Assembly (NCBI RefSeq): GCF_024347055.1
Contig: NZ_AP024896.1
Coordinates: forward strand, 1,736,001-1,800,000
Direction: 5' to 3'
DNA length: 64,000 nt
From: Vibrio porteresiae DSM 19223
GTDB lineage: Bacteria > Pseudomonadota > Gammaproteobacteria > Enterobacterales > Vibrionaceae
How positions within the stretch are numbered: the stretch's first letter is position 1; each line of letters opens with the position of its first letter. Below are positions 24,846-33,658 of the stretch, in pieces. The translations under genes and the position numbers were made by a program. Under the pieces are notes generated by a model. It saw only the letters and a program-made list of their open reading frames with translations. It ran no database searches and was not told where the DNA came from.

Positions 24846-25898
24846 TTAGCGATTGCGGCGCGCTTCAACAGCATCGGCTAATTGACGTAGCACTTTATCA
24901 GTGTCATCCCAACCAATACATGCATCAGTAATCGATTGACCGTAAGTCAGCTCTTTGCCTTCTTCCAAATCTTGGCGGCCTTCAACAAGGTGAGATTCAA
25001 TCATCACACCGAAGATAGCATCTTCACCCGCTTTTAGTTGGTCGGCGATATCTTGTGCCACCACCATTTGGCGTTGGTACTGTTTAGAACTGTTAGCGTG
25101 GCTGAAATCGATCATCACTTTTTGTGGCAGATTGATCTCTTCCAATTTTTGCTTCACATGGGATACATGTTCGGCACTGTAGTTTGGCTCTTTACCGCCG
25201 CGCAAAATGATGTGGCAGTATGGGTTACCATTGGTTTGCACAATCGCTGAATGACCATATTTGGTAACAGATAGGAAATGGTGTGAAGCGCCAGCTGAGC
25301 GAATCGCATCCGCAGCAATTTTAATGTTGCCGTCCGTACCGTTTTTGAAACCAACAGGGCAAGATAGGCCAGAAGCCAATTCACGGTGCACTTGTGACTC
25401 GGTAGTGCGAGCACCAATAGCGCCCCAACTGATGAGATCTGCAACGTACTGCGGAGTAATCATATCCAAAAATTCGCTCGCAGTAGGAATACCCATATCA
25501 GTCAAATCAAGTAGCAATTTACGACCAATACGTAAACCATCATTGATTTCATAAGTGTCATTCATGTACGGGTCGTTAATCAGACCTTTCCAACCGACGG
25601 TGGTACGAGGTTTTTCGAAGTAAACGCGCATCACGATTTCGAGTTTGTCACCCAGTTCATCACGCAGCACTTTCAAACGTTTACCATACTCGATGGCCGC
25701 TTTGGTATCGTGAATAGAACAAGGACCGATGATCACTAACAGGCGGTCATCTTTTCCTTCAAGAATATTGTGGATAGCTTCGCGCGCTTGAAAAGTAGTA
25801 GAAGCAGCAACATCGGTAGCTGGGTATTTCTCCAATACCGCTACTGGAGGTAATAATTCTTTAATTTGCTTAATTTTTACATCATCGTTCTGGTACAT
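24846..25898 (-). CDS. aroG: 3-deoxy-7-phosphoheptulonate synthase, class I (AroG type)
   Basis: Condenses phosphoenolpyruvate and erythrose-4-phosphate to DAHP, the first step of the shikimate pathway. The 350-residue sequence follows E. coli AroG closely, including YQNDDVKIKQIKELLPP, VIIGPCSIHD (metal-ligand Cys), VYFEKPRTTVGWKGLI, GARTTESQVHRELASGLS and MIDFSHANSSKQ. The N-terminus and length match the phenylalanine-sensitive isozyme rather than AroF or AroH. A TyrR-box match lies about 166 bp upstream. Single-gene unit; AGGA precedes the ATG. Confidence 0.95.
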   Translation of the reverse strand: MYQNDDVKIKQIKELLPPVAVLEKYPATDVAASTTFQAREAIHNILEGKDDRLLVIIGPCSIHDTKAAIEYGKRLKVLRDELGDKLEIVMRVYFEKPRTTVGWKGLINDPYMNDTYEINDGLRIGRKLLLDLTDMGIPTASEFLDMITPQYVADLISWGAIGARTTESQVHRELASGLSCPVGFKNGTDGNIKIAADAIRSAGASHHFLSVTKYGHSAIVQTNGNPYCHIILRGGKEPNYSAEHVSHVKQKLEEINLPQKVMIDFSHANSSKQYQRQMVVAQDIADQLKAGEDAIFGVMIESHLVEGRQDLEEGKELTYGQSITDACIGWDDTDKVLRQLADAVEARRNR

Positions 25899-26429
25899 CG
25901 CTTACTTCATCCTGTTGTGCGCTACGAATTCTCGTTTATTAGCTATGAATCACTTCGTGCAGTTTGTCTGCTTTCCCTGTAAGTTATCGGCTTAACCAAA
26001 ATATCGCAAGCATTATTTTTTACAAAACGCAACATTACACCTTTCTTTACGATTTATTTTAGTTGTACACTTTATTTTACATACAATAAGAGTGGATAAG
26101 AATGATAACAATATTAAACATAACTAATTGATTAATAATCTTTAAAAAACCAAAACCAAGAGTAACCAATCCTAACGTAAACCCAAAACCGCCACTCTCT
26201 TTTGGCTATGAGTATCGCCAACTCCACACTCGAAAATGAGATAACATCCCATTTCAGATCACAAATTTATGCGACTTTCTCTCACGACAAAACGCAAATT
26301 TGTGGGTGCAACTCAGTTTTAGCTCACTTAAGATGTGTGCTTACAAAACGTTTATCGATTGCGCGCGCATTATTGGTAAACGATATCACTTAGACTGATA
26401 CAATCCTTTAACAAAGCAAGGTGACACTT
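25899..26429. other. 531-bp intergenic region between aroG and the phosphohexomutase gene
   Basis: Carries the divergent promoters and the TyrR box. A 63-codon frame inside it has no ribosome binding site or family resemblance and is not called. The AAGGTGA site just before the mutase ATG is its ribosome binding site. Confidence 0.4.
26064..26081. promoter_or_regulatory. TyrR box upstream of aroG
   Basis: TGTACA-N6-TTTACA differs from the TyrR consensus TGTAAA-N6-TTTACA at one base. Its position in the upstream region of aroG fits repression by TyrR with an aromatic amino acid. Confidence 0.6.
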
Positions 26430-28136
26430 ATGATGCGTTATGTCACTCAGTGGCTACAGAAAGACCCTGATCCCAAAACTCGTGAAGAATTGCAGTATCT
26501 CGTTGAAGAACAGATGACTGCTGAACTAGAAGATCGTTTCAATACGCGCCTTCAATTTGGTACCGCTGGTCTACGTGGTAAAGTGGGATGCGGTCCTAAC
26601 CGTATGAACCGCCTAGTTATTCAAGAAACCTCTGCTGGGTTAGCGGATTATTTGATTAAACAAGTAAGCAACGCCAAAGAACGCGGTGTCGTCATTGGCT
26701 ATGACGGTCGTCCTGATTCACAACAATTTGCTCAAGATGCAGCAGCGGTGTTGGCAGCTCATGGCATTAAAGTCTATCTGACCCACAAAGTCGCGCCGAC
26801 GCCAGTCGTCGCATTTGGTGTAAAACACTTCCACGCGGCAGCAGCTATTGTGGTTACGGCAAGCCATAACCCACCAGAATACAATGGCTTTAAAGTCTAT
26901 TGGGAAAATGGTGCACAGATCATTCCTCCTCATGATGCTGGCATTGCCGCTGCGATTGATATCGCCGCAACTCAACCTGTCACGCAAATCAGTTTGGAAC
27001 AGGCTGAGCAGCAAGGGCTATTGGTGTGGCTTAAAGAGGAATATTACCAAGCGTATCGCCAAGCAACTCATCAGCAACCATTACTGAACAATCACTCCAA
27101 ACCAGAAGACCTAGTGATTGCCTACACCGCCATGCATGGCGTGGGCGCTGACATGGCAGAAACCCTATTAGCCGATGCAGGGTTCACTCAGGTTCACAGC
27201 GTTGCGGAGCAAAGAGAGCCTGACGGCACCTTCCCAACCGTGAACTTCCCGAACCCAGAAGAAGCTGGAGCGATGGATTTGGTGATGGCATTAGGTAAAA
27301 GCACTCAAGCCGATATCGCCTGTGCTAATGACCCAGACGCCGACCGTTTTGCGGTCGCTGCACGTAAAGCTGATGGTTTATACCAAATGCTCACTGGTGA
27401 CCAAGTGGGGTCTCTATTTGGCGAATACTTGCTAAATAACTGCGATGCTAAGACCAAATTGGTCGGCAATACCATCGTCTCTTCCAGCTTACTTGGCAAA
27501 ATTGCTCAAGCGAAAGGCGCTCGTTACTACCAAACCTTAACCGGTTTTAAATGGCTAACTAACGTCGCCATGGAACAGCAAACAGCTGATCATGAGTTTT
27601 TATTCGCTTATGAAGAAGCACTGGGTTACACCATTGGTACAACAGTTTGGGATAAAGATGGTTTAACCGCACTGGTTGCTTTTGCCCAATTGGCAGCGCA
27701 GCTAAAACAGCAAGGCAAAACGGTTTGGGATGCGTTAGAAGATCTCTATCGTCAGCACGGCTTGTATGTTACCGCGCAGCGCAGCATCGCTTTAGATCCA
27801 AAATCGCCACCTGTGGGTGATACTCTGCGTCGCCAGCCTCCCAAGGAGATTGCCGGTCGTCTCGTTCAAGTTACTGAAGACTACAAACTGTGTGAACGTC
27901 AGTTCGCTAATGGTGACAAAGAGCTGATCGCTCTACCAGCCAGTGATGTTTTGATCTACCACTTGGAAGGTGGGGCACGTGTGATTGTTCGCCCTTCAGG
28001 TACTGAACCGAAACTCAAGTGTTACTACGAAGTGGTCGGTGAATTTGGTGCAGAACTCAGTTTTGAGCAAGCTCAACAGCAAGCGGAAGAGCAAATGGCA
28101 ATGCTTATTGCCGAGCATCAACACAGCTTAGCCTAA
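26430..28136 (+). CDS. Phosphoglucomutase/phosphomannomutase (alpha-D-phosphohexomutase family)
   Basis: Interconverts hexose 1- and 6-phosphates through a phosphoserine. The 568-residue length and motifs fit the PgcA/YbbT-like phospho-sugar mutases rather than E. coli Pgm: RLQFGTAGLRGKVG near the N-terminus, the phosphoserine S145 in VTASHNPPEYNG, the metal loop CANDPDADRF, the sugar loop LFAYEEALGYTIG and the phosphate-binding loop VRPSGTEPKLKCY. All four catalytic motifs are intact. The ATG chosen has AAGGTGA five bases upstream; a GTG nine bases earlier lies inside that site. Terminator follows. Confidence 0.93.
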   Translation: MMRYVTQWLQKDPDPKTREELQYLVEEQMTAELEDRFNTRLQFGTAGLRGKVGCGPNRMNRLVIQETSAGLADYLIKQVSNAKERGVVIGYDGRPDSQQFAQDAAAVLAAHGIKVYLTHKVAPTPVVAFGVKHFHAAAAIVVTASHNPPEYNGFKVYWENGAQIIPPHDAGIAAAIDIAATQPVTQISLEQAEQQGLLVWLKEEYYQAYRQATHQQPLLNNHSKPEDLVIAYTAMHGVGADMAETLLADAGFTQVHSVAEQREPDGTFPTVNFPNPEEAGAMDLVMALGKSTQADIACANDPDADRFAVAARKADGLYQMLTGDQVGSLFGEYLLNNCDAKTKLVGNTIVSSSLLGKIAQAKGARYYQTLTGFKWLTNVAMEQQTADHEFLFAYEEALGYTIGTTVWDKDGLTALVAFAQLAAQLKQQGKTVWDALEDLYRQHGLYVTAQRSIALDPKSPPVGDTLRRQPPKEIAGRLVQVTEDYKLCERQFANGDKELIALPASDVLIYHLEGGARVIVRPSGTEPKLKCYYEVVGEFGAELSFEQAQQQAEEQMAMLIAEHQHSLA

Positions 28137-28183
28137 TAGAGTATCCTATTGTTAGTTAAATAGTTTTACTCTATAGAACGAAG

Positions 28184-28208
28184 AAAAGCCTCCTTGCGGA
28201 GGCTTTTT
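28184..28208 (+). terminator. Rho-independent terminator after the mutase gene
   Basis: Stem AAAAGCCTCC/GGAGGCTTTT with a TTGC loop and T-run, 48 bp after the stop. Confidence 0.9.
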
Positions 28209-28231
28209 ATTACGTAGAGAAGCATTACTCT

Positions 28232-28318
28232 CTTAACCGCTGCAATCCCTTTTCAGCCGTGGAGGTTATCGAGACTGACCAGCAATAATCTCTTTGATAG
28301 GTTATCTCAGCGGTTAAG
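28232..28318. repeat. Distant inverted repeat CTTAACCGCTG...CAGCGGTTAAG
   Basis: Perfect 11-base arms separated by 65 bases, between the mutase terminator and the end of the NemA-like gene. The spacer holds two GGTTATC copies. No gene is seen; function unknown. Confidence 0.4.
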
Positions 28319-28356
28319 CGAATAATTCGGACGATAGTCCGCTACGCACAGCGACC

Positions 28357-29400
28357 TTAGATCAGCTCATCTAACATTGCTGCGTCGTATTCTTTGAGTG
28401 GTTCGCCTTGTTTAACGCGAGCCACGTAATCTGGGTTTGCAATAAATGGACGACCAATGGCAATCAGATCAAACTTGCCAGCAGCAATGGCTTTCGCACC
28501 AGTTTCTGCTGAATAACCACCAACAGCGATTAACGTTTTGGAGTATTGGCTGCGCATGTACTCAGACACTCGTCCGCCGAGGAAATCAAATTCCATCGAG
28601 TCATCAAACATCCCTTCATGCAGGTATGCCAGCGGACGCTGTTCTAGTTCGGCTAGCAAATAATCAAATACGGCACGGTCGCGAGGATCGGCTGTCATAT
28701 GAGCATAACCACCAGGAGAGAGACGCAGGCCAGTGCGATCACCGCCAATTTTGGCAATCACAGCATCAACCACTTGCAAAGGGAAACGCGCCATGTTGGC
28801 TGGCGTTTCACCAAATTCATCTTGACGATGGTTGGTATCAAAGTGCAGGAACTGATCAAGTAGATAGCCGTTCGCACCATGGATTTCCACACCATCAAAA
28901 CCTGCATCAATCGCGTTTTGCGCAGCTTGTGCATAGTCTTGAACCAATTGAGCAATCTCTGCACTCGTAGCCGCTTTAGGTGTGGTGTACACCAAATCAC
29001 GACGACGAGGAACCGTACCATCAAATGCAATCGCCGATGGTGCTAACACATATTCACCATCAAAAAAGGCAGGATGAGCAACGCGTCCGGTATGCCACAA
29101 CTGAGCAAAAATTTTGCCGCCTTTGCTGTGCACTGCTGAAGTCACTTTCTTCCAACCGTCGATTTGTGGTTGGGTAAATAACCCAGGAGTGTTTGGATAA
29201 CCTTGACCATCAGGGCGGATGATGGTGGCTTCAGAAATAATCAAACCCGCATCGGCACGACGTTCGTAATAATCAGCCATCGCCTGCGTAGGAACCAAGT
29301 CATCGTCTGCCATACAGCGAGTCAATGGTGCCATTACAATGCGGTTTTTCAGGGTTAACGTGCCATTAAGCGGCACGGATTCAAACAATACTTTAGTCAT
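28357..29400 (-). CDS. nemA: Old yellow enzyme / N-ethylmaleimide reductase-like (NemA type)
   Basis: An FMN-dependent ene-reductase of about 347 residues that uses NAD(P)H to reduce activated double bonds, quinones and nitro compounds. Motifs: LKNRIVMAPLTRCMA, AQLWHTGRVAHP, EIHGANGYLLDQFLH, TNHRQDEFG and LIAIGRPFIANPDY. The ATG used gives the conserved start MTKVLFESV; ten extra residues upstream are not conserved-looking. It is divergent from a TetR-family gene with two operator copies between them, the same layout as nemR/nemA control by electrophiles. Confidence 0.9.
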   Translation of the reverse strand: MTKVLFESVPLNGTLTLKNRIVMAPLTRCMADDDLVPTQAMADYYERRADAGLIISEATIIRPDGQGYPNTPGLFTQPQIDGWKKVTSAVHSKGGKIFAQLWHTGRVAHPAFFDGEYVLAPSAIAFDGTVPRRRDLVYTTPKAATSAEIAQLVQDYAQAAQNAIDAGFDGVEIHGANGYLLDQFLHFDTNHRQDEFGETPANMARFPLQVVDAVIAKIGGDRTGLRLSPGGYAHMTADPRDRAVFDYLLAELEQRPLAYLHEGMFDDSMEFDFLGGRVSEYMRSQYSKTLIAVGGYSAETGAKAIAAGKFDLIAIGRPFIANPDYVARVKQGEPLKEYDAAMLDELI

Positions 29401-29447
29401 GATGTTGCCTATCCAACTCAGTTGATGCAAAACATGCTACCCTATTA

Positions 29448-29463
29448 TTGAATGAACGTTCAA
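29448..29463. promoter_or_regulatory. Operator-like motif TTGAATGAACGTTCAA
   Basis: A near-palindrome repeated at 29472 (13 of 16 positions identical), 24 bp apart centre to centre, in the gap between the NemA-like and TetR genes. It sits about 48 bp from the nemA-like start. Confidence 0.7.
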
Positions 29464-29471
29464 GATATTTT

Positions 29472-29487
29472 TTGAATGACCATTCAA
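29472..29487. promoter_or_regulatory. Operator-like motif TTGAATGACCATTCAA
   Basis: The second copy of the motif, with nearly symmetric arms TTGAATG/CATTCAA. Likely bound by the TetR/NemR-like repressor; the 24-bp offset would place two dimers on about the same face of DNA. Confidence 0.7.
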
Positions 29488-29568
29488 AATAGATTCACAT
29501 CTCACTTTGTCACTCCCTGTGAATCAAGGTAATATGAGCGCCACCAGAAATGAGGAGCAGCGTATAAA

Positions 29569-30147
29569 GTGCGAGTAGCTGAATTTAATCGAGAACAAGT
29601 GTTGCAATCAGCGATGAATGAATTCATTGCCAAGGGCTATAACAAAACCAGTATGCAAGACTTAAAACGTGTTACCGGCTTGCACCCTGGCTCGATCTAC
29701 TGCGCTTTTGAAAATAAGCGTGGCTTATTACTGGCAGCATTAGAGCAATATGCCAAAGATAGAGAAGATGAATTTGCGAGCATTTTTGCGAAAGAAGCGA
29801 CCATTCTCGCGGGATTTCGTCGCTATTTGGAACACATCATTAGTGAATGCGAGTGCGAACAGATCAAAGATTGCCTGCTGCAAAAATCCTTGAGCGAATT
29901 TTCACAACAAGATGATGAAGTGGAACAAGCCGTCGTAGCGATCATTCAGATCTGGAAAAAAGGCATTCAAACCCAGCTTGAACTGGCTCAGCAGCGACAA
30001 GAAATCGCTGCAGACAAAAACTGTCTGCAACTGGGTGAGTTTTTTATCATGGGAATTTACGGACTGCGCTCATACGCTCATACCAAACCAGCGCCCGGCG
30101 TACTGCAACGACTCGCTGCTCAGCTATATCAAACGTTAGCCAATTAA
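29569..30147 (+). CDS. TetR-family repressor, NemR/AcuR-like
   Basis: A 192-residue TetR protein starting at GTG, with GAGGAG about eleven bases upstream. The N-terminal helix-turn-helix has TSMQDLKRVTGLHPGSIYCAFENKRGLL (residues about 26-53). The ligand domain includes a cysteine-rich stretch ECECEQIKDCLL (about 103-114), near where NemR has its redox Cys106, so thiol sensing of electrophiles is plausible. It is divergent from the NemA-like reductase, with two operator copies between. Confidence 0.88.
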   Translation: MRVAEFNREQVLQSAMNEFIAKGYNKTSMQDLKRVTGLHPGSIYCAFENKRGLLLAALEQYAKDREDEFASIFAKEATILAGFRRYLEHIISECECEQIKDCLLQKSLSEFSQQDDEVEQAVVAIIQIWKKGIQTQLELAQQRQEIAADKNCLQLGEFFIMGIYGLRSYAHTKPAPGVLQRLAAQLYQTLAN

Positions 30148-30199
30148 GAGCGATATACATGGTATCGCTCTTAAGATCATGGCATGAGCAGACGTCTAA

Positions 30200-30829
30200 T
30201 TAGAGCAATCCTGACAGTAACCAGATCGCCAAGGTAAAAAAGACCGCCCCCATCACTTTGTATTGATAACGCCTAAAGGTTGCGTTGTGCAACAGCCCTT
30301 TACCCAGCGAGCCTACCAGAGCCACCAATATCAAGTTAAAGCTCAAACCCAACACATTCAAAATGATCCCCAACGCAAACATCTGTTGCGCGGAAGAGCT
30401 GCTGATATGAGCAGAAACAAACTGCGGCAAGAACATCACAAAGAATAACAGCGCCTTAGGGTTGAGTAGGTTACTCAACATAGCCCGCCGATAAAACTGG
30501 CTTGCCAGCCCTTGTGAAGATGTCACGGATGGCGCAGCACTCACTTCGGCATGATAGCAATCCCAGCCCATTTTTAATAAATACAGTCCACCAATAGCAT
30601 GCAAAAGCTCTAGTGCTAGAGGACTGACGGCCACTAATGCTGATACTCCGACCGCTGCCAAACAAGTCAAGATAAGACCCGACGTTGCATTCCCTAAACT
30701 GGCAAATATCCCTACTCGACGACCAAAGCTCAGACTAGCGCTCAAAATTAATAACATGTCCGGACCAGGCACTAATAACAGTGCTAGTACCGCTACCAAA
30801 TACATTGGCAAAATAGCGTAGTCGATCAT
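30200..30829 (-). CDS. LysE/RhtB-family amino acid exporter
   Basis: A membrane protein of about 209 residues and six helices. LVPGPDMLLILSASLSFGRRVGIFASLGNATSG is the LysE signature in outline; RRAMLSNLLNPKALLFFVMFLPQFV is the second conserved region. Members export homoserine, threonine, lysine or leucine. The start at MIDYAILPM fits the family; ten residues upstream (MRRFFSIPQT) are less likely. It is convergent with the TetR gene. The substrate is not known. Confidence 0.87.
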   Translation of the reverse strand: MIDYAILPMYLVAVLALLLVPGPDMLLILSASLSFGRRVGIFASLGNATSGLILTCLAAVGVSALVAVSPLALELLHAIGGLYLLKMGWDCYHAEVSAAPSVTSSQGLASQFYRRAMLSNLLNPKALLFFVMFLPQFVSAHISSSSAQQMFALGIILNVLGLSFNLILVALVGSLGKGLLHNATFRRYQYKVMGAVFFTLAIWLLSGLL

Positions 30830-31081
30830 AGTCTGTGGTATTGAGAAAAAACGGCGCATCCTATCGCAAACCCACGCAATAAATCAAAATTAAATTCTGT
30901 ATTAATTAACTATTATGAGAATTTATAGTGAATTTAATTTAAATGACAGAATAAGACACAAGTTGCATTTTCTATTTATTTAGCAGATGCCAGTTCTCAT
31001 CATTGACTCAAATATCTTATTGAAATTTCTTCCGTTCACCCCCATTTATGCTCAACAGAACGCACATAAACAAGGACGCTT

Positions 31082-31798
31082 ATGACTTCCCAACCTGAAG
31101 TGAAGAGCAATGACGCATCACCCTTTAAACAGTTTCTAAATGGCACTATTGCAATTTCACCACTGAGCATCGCCGTACTTCCGTGGGGGTTGTTGGCAGG
31201 ATCTTACGCGGTTGATTCAGGCTTAAGCCCTTTTGATAGCCAAATGCTTTCTGTCATCCTTTATGCGGGGGCTGCGCAACTGGTTGCTATCGGCATGCTC
31301 AAAAGTGGTGTCGGTCTTTTCACCATGTTACTGACCACCTTTTTCATTACCTCACGTCACTTCCTGTATGGTGTATCGATGCGCAGCAAAATCAGTCCAT
31401 TACCCAAAAGATGGCGCTGGCCACTGGGATTTTTGCTTACTGATGAACTGTTCGCTATTTGCGGGCAGCAAAAAGATGAGCAGTTCAATCGCTGGTACGC
31501 CCTCGGAGCGGGACTGAGTTTCTATATCGTGTGGAATATCGCCTCACTGGTCGGTATCTTGGCTGGGCACTATATTCCGAATCTGAATCAACTCGGCTTG
31601 GATTTTGCGGTGGCAGCGACCTTCATCGCCATCGTGATTCCCAACACCAAAACCTTTCCAGTGTTGGTGTGTGTCCTCGTCTCAATGGTGCTTGCTGTGG
31701 TGCTAGAAACCTATCAAGTTCAAGGCAGCTTGATGATCGCAAGCCTAGTAGCGATGGTTGCGGGCTACCTTTGCGAAACTTGGGTAGGAGAAAAATAA
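31082..31798 (+). CDS. azlC: AzlC-family branched-chain amino acid exporter, large subunit
   Basis: A 238-residue inner-membrane protein with about six helices: ISPLSIAVLPWGLLAGSYAV, FYVILYAGAAQLVAIG-type first repeat and FFITSRHFLYGVSMRSK and GFLLTDELFAICG as conserved AzlC segments. With AzlD it exports leucine, isoleucine, valine or analogues. AAGGAC lies before the ATG. The azlD start follows one base after the stop, so the two are translationally coupled. Confidence 0.92.
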   Translation: MTSQPEVKSNDASPFKQFLNGTIAISPLSIAVLPWGLLAGSYAVDSGLSPFDSQMLSVILYAGAAQLVAIGMLKSGVGLFTMLLTTFFITSRHFLYGVSMRSKISPLPKRWRWPLGFLLTDELFAICGQQKDEQFNRWYALGAGLSFYIVWNIASLVGILAGHYIPNLNQLGLDFAVAATFIAIVIPNTKTFPVLVCVLVSMVLAVVLETYQVQGSLMIASLVAMVAGYLCETWVGEK

Positions 31799-31799
31799 C

Positions 31800-32117
31800 A
31801 TGGTTCTGCTTTCCATTTTTGCCATGGCTGCTCTGGTCTTTATTAGCCGTTACTTGTTCCTAGAACCTAAATTGCCGCTCAAAATGAGTGCAAAACTACA
31901 GCGCCTACTCACTTATTCCAGCCCAGCTGTGCTTACCGCTATTTGGGCACCGATCGTCTTTACCAACGATCATAAGTTGCAACTGCATACGCAAAACCCC
32001 TACCTCTGGGCCGCCATCTTAGCCGCGCTCATCGCCTGGAAAACACGTAACGTGTTACTCACCACAGTTATCAGTATGGTGGTGTTTTTGGTGCTCAACT
32101 TGTGGGTGTTTGCATAA
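31800..32117 (+). CDS. azlD: AzlD-family branched-chain amino acid exporter, small subunit
   Basis: A 105-residue protein with four hydrophobic segments and the AzlD pattern FISRYLFLEPKLPLKMSAKLQRLLTYSSPAVLTAIWAP in outline, ending in AAILAALIAWKTRNVLLTTVISM. Partner of AzlC; neither works alone in characterised pairs. The start lies one base after the azlC stop. A bidirectional terminator follows. Confidence 0.92.
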   Translation: MVLLSIFAMAALVFISRYLFLEPKLPLKMSAKLQRLLTYSSPAVLTAIWAPIVFTNDHKLQLHTQNPYLWAAILAALIAWKTRNVLLTTVISMVVFLVLNLWVFA

Positions 32118-32220
32118 AGAAGAGAAGAAGATTTGTCGATATAGCCAAATAAAAATATCTATTGGTGATGAGGATGAAGTGGTGGTTCTGGGTTGGTTCA
32201 CAATGCTTGATCGTACCCAT

Positions 32221-32249
32221 AAAAAAGTCCCTCAAATGGGACTTTTTTA
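32221..32249. terminator. Bidirectional rho-independent terminator
   Basis: Stem AAAAAAGTCCC/GGGACTTTTTT between azlD and the convergent fumarylacetoacetase-family gene. Confidence 0.88.
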
Positions 32250-32318
32250 TTTGGATTCAAGGCATAATCCTAGTAGGTAATCGAACAATCAGATGCTTGT
32301 ATCCAGCTCAACGCCGAC

Positions 32319-32933
32319 CTACTCAGCAACCCATTCAATTTCGATAAGTGTTTCATCACCCGCTTTTAAGCGTCCTAAGAAGACATCGCCTTTATGAACC
32401 TCACCCACTCCTTTGGGAGTGCCGGTCATGACAATATCACCATCTTCGAGGGTGGTGTAGGAGGCAAGGTCGGCAAGGATGACATCCGGTTTGTAAATCA
32501 TCTGTGGCACACCGCCACACTGGATGCGCACGCTATTGATATAGAGTTCCAGCTGCAAAGAGGTTAGTTCCAGCTCACCTAATGGGACAAACTTACTAAA
32601 CACAGCAGAGCCTGTGAACGCTTTCGCTCTTTCCCAAGGCAATCCTTTCGCCTTCAAATAGGATTGTAGCTCGCGCTTAGTTAAATCAAGGCCTAAGCCA
32701 ACGCCATAGTATGTGCCATCTTTGATCAAGAAGCTGATTTCGGTTTCGTAGTGCAGTGTCTCTTCATGGACGGCATGTAAGGTGCTGCTAATCGAGCTGT
32801 TGGGCTTATGAAACACCACCATTTGCTCAGGGACTGCATTATTAAGCTCTTGAATATGCTCAACATAATTGCGACCAACACAGAGAATTTTTGATGGGGT
32901 AATCAACTGCTCTTCAAATCGAATGGCATTCAT
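32319..32933 (-). CDS. Fumarylacetoacetate hydrolase (FAH) family protein
   Basis: A protein of about 204 residues with the FAH fold: ILCVGRNYVEHIQEL, VVFHKPNSSIS, HYETEISFLI (metal-ligand glutamates), and DGDIVMTGTPKGVGEV near the C-terminus. Relatives hydrolyse or decarboxylate small acyl-pyruvates and oxaloacetate. Compared with classic FAH proteins it is short and has ETEISF where many have EVEL; metal ligands seem kept. AAGGA precedes the ATG used. It is a single-gene unit; no aromatic catabolic genes are adjacent. Confidence 0.87.
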   Translation of the reverse strand: MNAIRFEEQLITPSKILCVGRNYVEHIQELNNAVPEQMVVFHKPNSSISSTLHAVHEETLHYETEISFLIKDGTYYGVGLGLDLTKRELQSYLKAKGLPWERAKAFTGSAVFSKFVPLGELELTSLQLELYINSVRIQCGGVPQMIYKPDVILADLASYTTLEDGDIVMTGTPKGVGEVHKGDVFLGRLKAGDETLIEIEWVAE

Positions 32934-33078
32934 AATTAGGCTCTTCCTTGAACAAAGTTTGAGTGCCAAGTGTAACTTATTGCGTCAATTCAACAAGTAC
33001 CCTACCCACTGATTTCGAAAAATTCCTTATGTATTTCAAAGTACCTATGTTCTAAGTACCTAAGTTCGAGGTAGGTCA

Positions 33079-33546
33079 CTAGCCTAGTGTAGCAAGCACT
33101 TTTTCACACAGTTGCTTCAAGGTGACTAACTCTTCGACTTCAAGTTTAAATTTGCACAACATCTCATTCGGGACGGCCAACGCTTTGGCACGCAGATCGA
33201 TACCTTTTGCTGTCAGATACAGTTCACGGACACGTTCGTCTGATTCACTGCGACGACGCTCAACCAACCCTTTACTTTCTAGACGCTTAAGCAATGGCGT
33301 TAATGTTCCTGAATCAAGATAAAGCTTTTCTCCCAACGTTTTTACGCTAATGCCATTACTTTGCCATAGCACCATCATTACCAGATATTGAACGTAGGTA
33401 AGATCGAGCTCTTCCAACAGAGGTCGATAAGCGCGGACAACGGCATTGGCTGCACTATAAAGCGGAAAGCAGAGTTGGTTTTCCAGTAACAATAACTCAT
33501 CGGAGTGATTGTCTGGTTGATGGTCTGAAACTTGGCACTGGGTCAT
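33079..33546 (-). CDS. ohrR: OhrR: MarR-family organic peroxide sensor and repressor
   Basis: A MarR protein of about 155 residues. The sensing Cys is C26 in LENQLCFPLYSAAN, the exact context of OhrR, and the winged helix contains LTYVQYLVMMVLWQ, VKTLGEKLYLDSGTLTPLLKRLE and RRSESDERVRELYLT. Organic hydroperoxides oxidise the Cys and release DNA. The start used has the family's MTQ... N-terminus; the extension reads through the operator. It is divergent from ohr with a pair of matching operators between. Confidence 0.93.
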   Translation of the reverse strand: MTQCQVSDHQPDNHSDELLLLENQLCFPLYSAANAVVRAYRPLLEELDLTYVQYLVMMVLWQSNGISVKTLGEKLYLDSGTLTPLLKRLESKGLVERRRSESDERVRELYLTAKGIDLRAKALAVPNEMLCKFKLEVEELVTLKQLCEKVLATLG

Positions 33547-33560
33547 GGTGTTAGATAACT

Positions 33561-33581
33561 CGCAATTAAATTGTGCACAAT
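33561..33581. promoter_or_regulatory. OhrR operator, ohrR-side copy
   Basis: CGCAATTAAATTGTGCACAA plus T, containing the palindrome ATTGTGCACAAT. A copy with 18 of 20 identical bases lies 59 bp away beside ohr. It is 14 bp from the ohrR start, so it would allow autoregulation. Confidence 0.78.
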
Positions 33582-33619
33582 ATACTTGCTTTCGTGGTAA
33601 AGATCGATATAAGATTGTT

Positions 33620-33640
33620 CGCAATTAGATTGTACACAAC
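33620..33640. promoter_or_regulatory. OhrR operator, ohr-side copy
   Basis: CGCAATTAGATTGTACACAA plus C, the second copy of the 20-bp repeat, 19 bp before the ohr start. OhrR sites in other species contain the same TACAATT/AATTGTA core. Confidence 0.78.
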
Positions 33641-33658
33641 TTAAATAAGGAATCGAAT

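Noticed and set aside
26202..26393. 63-codon open frame upstream of the phosphohexomutase
   Set aside because: No ribosome binding site and no family likeness; it lies in a promoter region.
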